Source of the DNA: Chloroflexota bacterium
GTDB taxonomy: Bacteria; Chloroflexota; Limnocylindria; Limnocylindrales; CSP1-4
NCBI GenBank assembly: GCA_029858845.1
Contig: JAOUEG010000081.1
Span: forward strand, 1 to 7,289
Direction of reading: 5' to 3'
DNA: 7,289 nt
Shown: in pieces, positions 6,259-7,289 of the stretch
Layout: each line of letters starts with the position of its first letter
How positions within the stretch are numbered: position 1 is the stretch's first letter
Translations under genes and position numbers: made by a program
Notes under the pieces: generated by a model
Databases searched by the model: none
What the model saw: only the letters and a program-made list of their open reading frames with translations
What the model was told of the DNA's origin: nothing

Positions 6259-6263
6259 CCTCC
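6259..6263 (-). promoter_or_regulatory. Ribosome binding site deciding the TTG start of the ligase
   Basis: On the minus strand this reads GGAGG, 7 bases before TTG at 6251. No in-frame ATG lies near the conserved N-terminus, so this site is the reason for accepting a TTG start. Confidence 0.7.
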
Positions 6264-6327
6264 GTGCCGGATCAGCGGGCGTCCACCTTCCGTATCGATG
6301 CCGAGCCGTACGGTACTCTCGCCGCCC

Positions 6328-6341
6328 CCAGCCCGGGCTGG
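6328..6341. promoter_or_regulatory. Perfect 14-base palindrome upstream of the ligase operon
   Basis: The sequence CCAGCCCGGGCTGG is its own reverse complement. It lies 77 bases upstream of the ligase TTG start, just behind a weak TANNNT element (TACCGT on the minus strand, 6315-6310). That position suits an operator or activator site for the ligase/crotonase pair. It is also compatible with chance in such G+C-rich DNA. Confidence 0.3.
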
Positions 6342-6523
6342 TCCCGCCCGGAGAGCCTACTCTCGAAGTCCCCGTGACGCGCCTCCGGTCCCGCACTCGC
6401 GATCCGGCGGTGCGGCGGTCGGCCTGGGAGTCGACCGGCTGTCAGCTTGCGTGTTGGCCAGACCTCTCCCTTGACGTGCCGACCGTGGAGGTGAAGCAGA
6501 GCTGGAGACCTGCCGGCGCCCGC

Positions 6524-6529
6524 TACACT
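6524..6529 (+). promoter_or_regulatory. Possible -10 element of the right-edge membrane-protein gene
   Basis: The hexamer TACACT in the context CGCTACACTGG resembles -10 boxes common in G+C-rich bacteria and lies 57 bases before the ATG. The -35 region is poor (GCTGGA at 6501-6506, 17 bases upstream). The palindrome TGGCCGGCCA (6529-6538) starts at its last base, where an operator could block transcription. Confidence 0.35.
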
Positions 6530-6540
6530 GGCCGGCCACG

Positions 6541-6558
6541 ATGGCCGCGATGGCCGCG
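6541..6558 (+). repeat. Tandem 9-base repeat in the leader of the right-edge gene
   Basis: ATGGCCGCG is repeated exactly twice, head to tail, between the possible promoter and the start codon at 6587. Each copy contains an ATG, but neither has a ribosome site and the frame they open is not the coding frame of the gene. It is probably a small slippage product in an untranslated leader. Confidence 0.5.
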
Positions 6559-6586
6559 ACCGTCGTCGCCCCGCGAGAGGAAGACG

Positions 6587-7289
6587 ATGCAGCGAGCCAT
6601 CCGAGCCGTTCTCTGGGTTGTGATCGCCATCCAGATCGTGCTCGCGGTCGCGTTCGCATTCCAGGTTCAACCGGCGATCGAGCTGTGGCCGTTCTCAGGC
6701 CGGACGCCCCTGACCAACATCTTCATCGGCTCGATCTTTGCCGCCGCAGCCGCATCTACCGCCTGGTGCCTCGTGCTGCGCTCCGACCGGGGCCTCGCCG
6801 GGATCGCGATCGACTACATCACGATCTTTGCCCCGTTCGCCGTCATCTCGTTCGCCCAGGTTGTGGGAGGCAATACCGATTCGAGCCTCCACGTGGCCGC
6901 GTTCGGCGTCGTCTCGGCTGTCGGAGCCCTGGTTGGAGTCCGGCTCCTGCGTTGGAGCCTGTCCCGCCCATGGCGGGACCCTCGGCCGACACCCCGCCTG
7001 GTCCGGGGATCGTTCGTCGTGTTCATCATCGCCCTGCTGCTCGTCTCCGGGTTGCTCATCGTCCAGGTGCCCGACATCCTTCCGTGGGCGATCACCCCAG
7101 AACTGTCGACGCTCATCGGGTGCATGTTCCTCGGAGCGTCGGCGTACTTCGCCTTCGGGGTCGTTGATCCGCGCTGGGAGAATGCCGGTGGACAGCTGGC
7201 AGGGTTCCTCGCCTACGACATCGTGCTCATCGTGCCCTTCATCGTTCGTCTGCCGACCATCGACCCGAACCTGCTGCCGAACCTCATCG
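6587..7289 (+). CDS. Polytopic membrane protein, open at the right window edge
   Basis: From the ATG at 6587 the frame stays open for 234 codons to the last base, so the C-terminus is missing. The start is supported by AGAGG at 6576-6580, 6 bases upstream. The protein begins MQRAIRAVLWVVIAIQIVLA and shows about seven membrane segments at roughly residues 6-26, 44-64, 70-91, 101-121, 141-161, 173-193 and 203-222. A basic, proline-rich cytoplasmic-type loop (SLSRPWRDPRPTPRLVRG, about 124-141) separates the first four from the rest. Segment ends carry positive charges (RAIR, LRSDR, RLLRWSLSR), consistent with these loops facing the cytoplasm. I see no transporter signature or catalytic motif and do not recognise a family. 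Codon use, strongly G/C at third positions, supports this frame over the overlapping open frame that starts at 6541. It is divergent from the ligase operon. Confidence 0.85.
   Translation, partial: MQRAIRAVLWVVIAIQIVLAVAFAFQVQPAIELWPFSGRTPLTNIFIGSIFAAAAASTAWCLVLRSDRGLAGIAIDYITIFAPFAVISFAQVVGGNTDSSLHVAAFGVVSAVGALVGVRLLRWSLSRPWRDPRPTPRLVRGSFVVFIIALLLVSGLLIVQVPDILPWAITPELSTLIGCMFLGASAYFAFGVVDPRWENAGGQLAGFLAYDIVLIVPFIVRLPTIDPNLLPNLI

Larger units (their letters stand above)
6252..6586. other. Gene-free divergent spacer between ligase and right-edge membrane protein
   Basis: This 335-base stretch separates two genes read away from each other. I find no frame with protein-like composition. The open frames crossing it are continuations of shadow frames. 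It holds short palindromes: CCGTACGG at 6306-6313, a 14-base one at 6328-6341, and TGGCCGGCCA at 6529-6538. It also holds a GAGAG/CTCTC hairpin around 6351-6364, a lone TTGACG at 6471-6476 with no matching -10 box at proper distance, and a 9-base tandem repeat before the right-hand gene. It probably carries the promoters of both flanking genes. No known riboswitch or structured RNA is recognisable by eye. Confidence 0.6.

Noticed and set aside
5061..6377. Plus-strand open frame of 438 codons opposite the CoA ligase
   Set aside because: It mirrors the codon bias of the ligase and has no domain or ribosome site. The ligase on the other strand has every expected motif.
6471..6529. TTGACG and TACACT as a paired -35/-10 promoter
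   Set aside because: They are 47 bases apart between elements, far beyond the usual 16-18, so they cannot form one promoter.
6541..7167. Plus-strand open frame of 208 codons starting in the tandem repeat
   Set aside because: It overlaps the membrane-protein frame, has no ribosome site, and its translation is Arg/Pro-rich without pattern. The frame from 6587 has consistent membrane segments and a ribosome site.

Overview
The window is strongly G+C-rich bacterial chromosomal DNA with compact genes, a mix of ATG, GTG and TTG starts, and 4-base stop/start overlaps inside operons. The protein styles (LiaS/DesK-type kinase with a multi-pass sensor, NarL/LuxR regulator, short polytopic membrane proteins of the 'RPLGVTILAVLALI' kind) suggest Chloroflexota or Actinomycetota. 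I lean to a Limnocylindria-like Chloroflexota, but no rRNA or marker gene is present to settle it. I see no insertion sequence, phage gene, CRISPR array, tRNA or rRNA.

Layout from left to right. (1) Bases 1-980: a small membrane-protein gene, cut by the left edge and read leftward, is divergent from a TetR-family repressor gene read rightward. Their 123-base spacer holds a perfect 9-3-9 palindrome with extra half-site copies, so this looks like a self-contained repressor/target pair. (2) Bases 1031-3450, leftward: a two-component operon, histidine kinase first and response regulator second, joined by a GTGA overlap. (3) Bases 3582-4058, rightward: a gene for a small exported protein, divergent from the kinase across a 131-base spacer that contains an inverted repeat. 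(4) Bases 4159-6251, leftward: a PaaK-type aryl-CoA ligase followed by a crotonase-fold enoyl-CoA hydratase/isomerase, joined by an ATGA overlap. This pair ends in a hairpin that also faces the 3' end of the exported-protein gene. (5) Bases 6252-6586: a 335-base gene-free stretch with short palindromes and a possible promoter. (6) From 6587 to the right edge: a polytopic membrane protein, still open at the window end.

How the genes may work together. The ligase would activate a carboxylic acid (phenylacetate or a related aromatic acid) to its CoA ester, and the crotonase would act on an unsaturated acyl-CoA, so the pair is probably part of aromatic or branched acid catabolism. The two-component system probably senses an envelope or membrane signal, and the divergent exported protein is a candidate target. 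The TetR protein probably controls itself and the adjacent membrane protein. No complete novel system is evident. The most specific items to follow up are the TetR operator cluster, the unusual active-site set of the crotonase, and the three uncharacterised envelope proteins.
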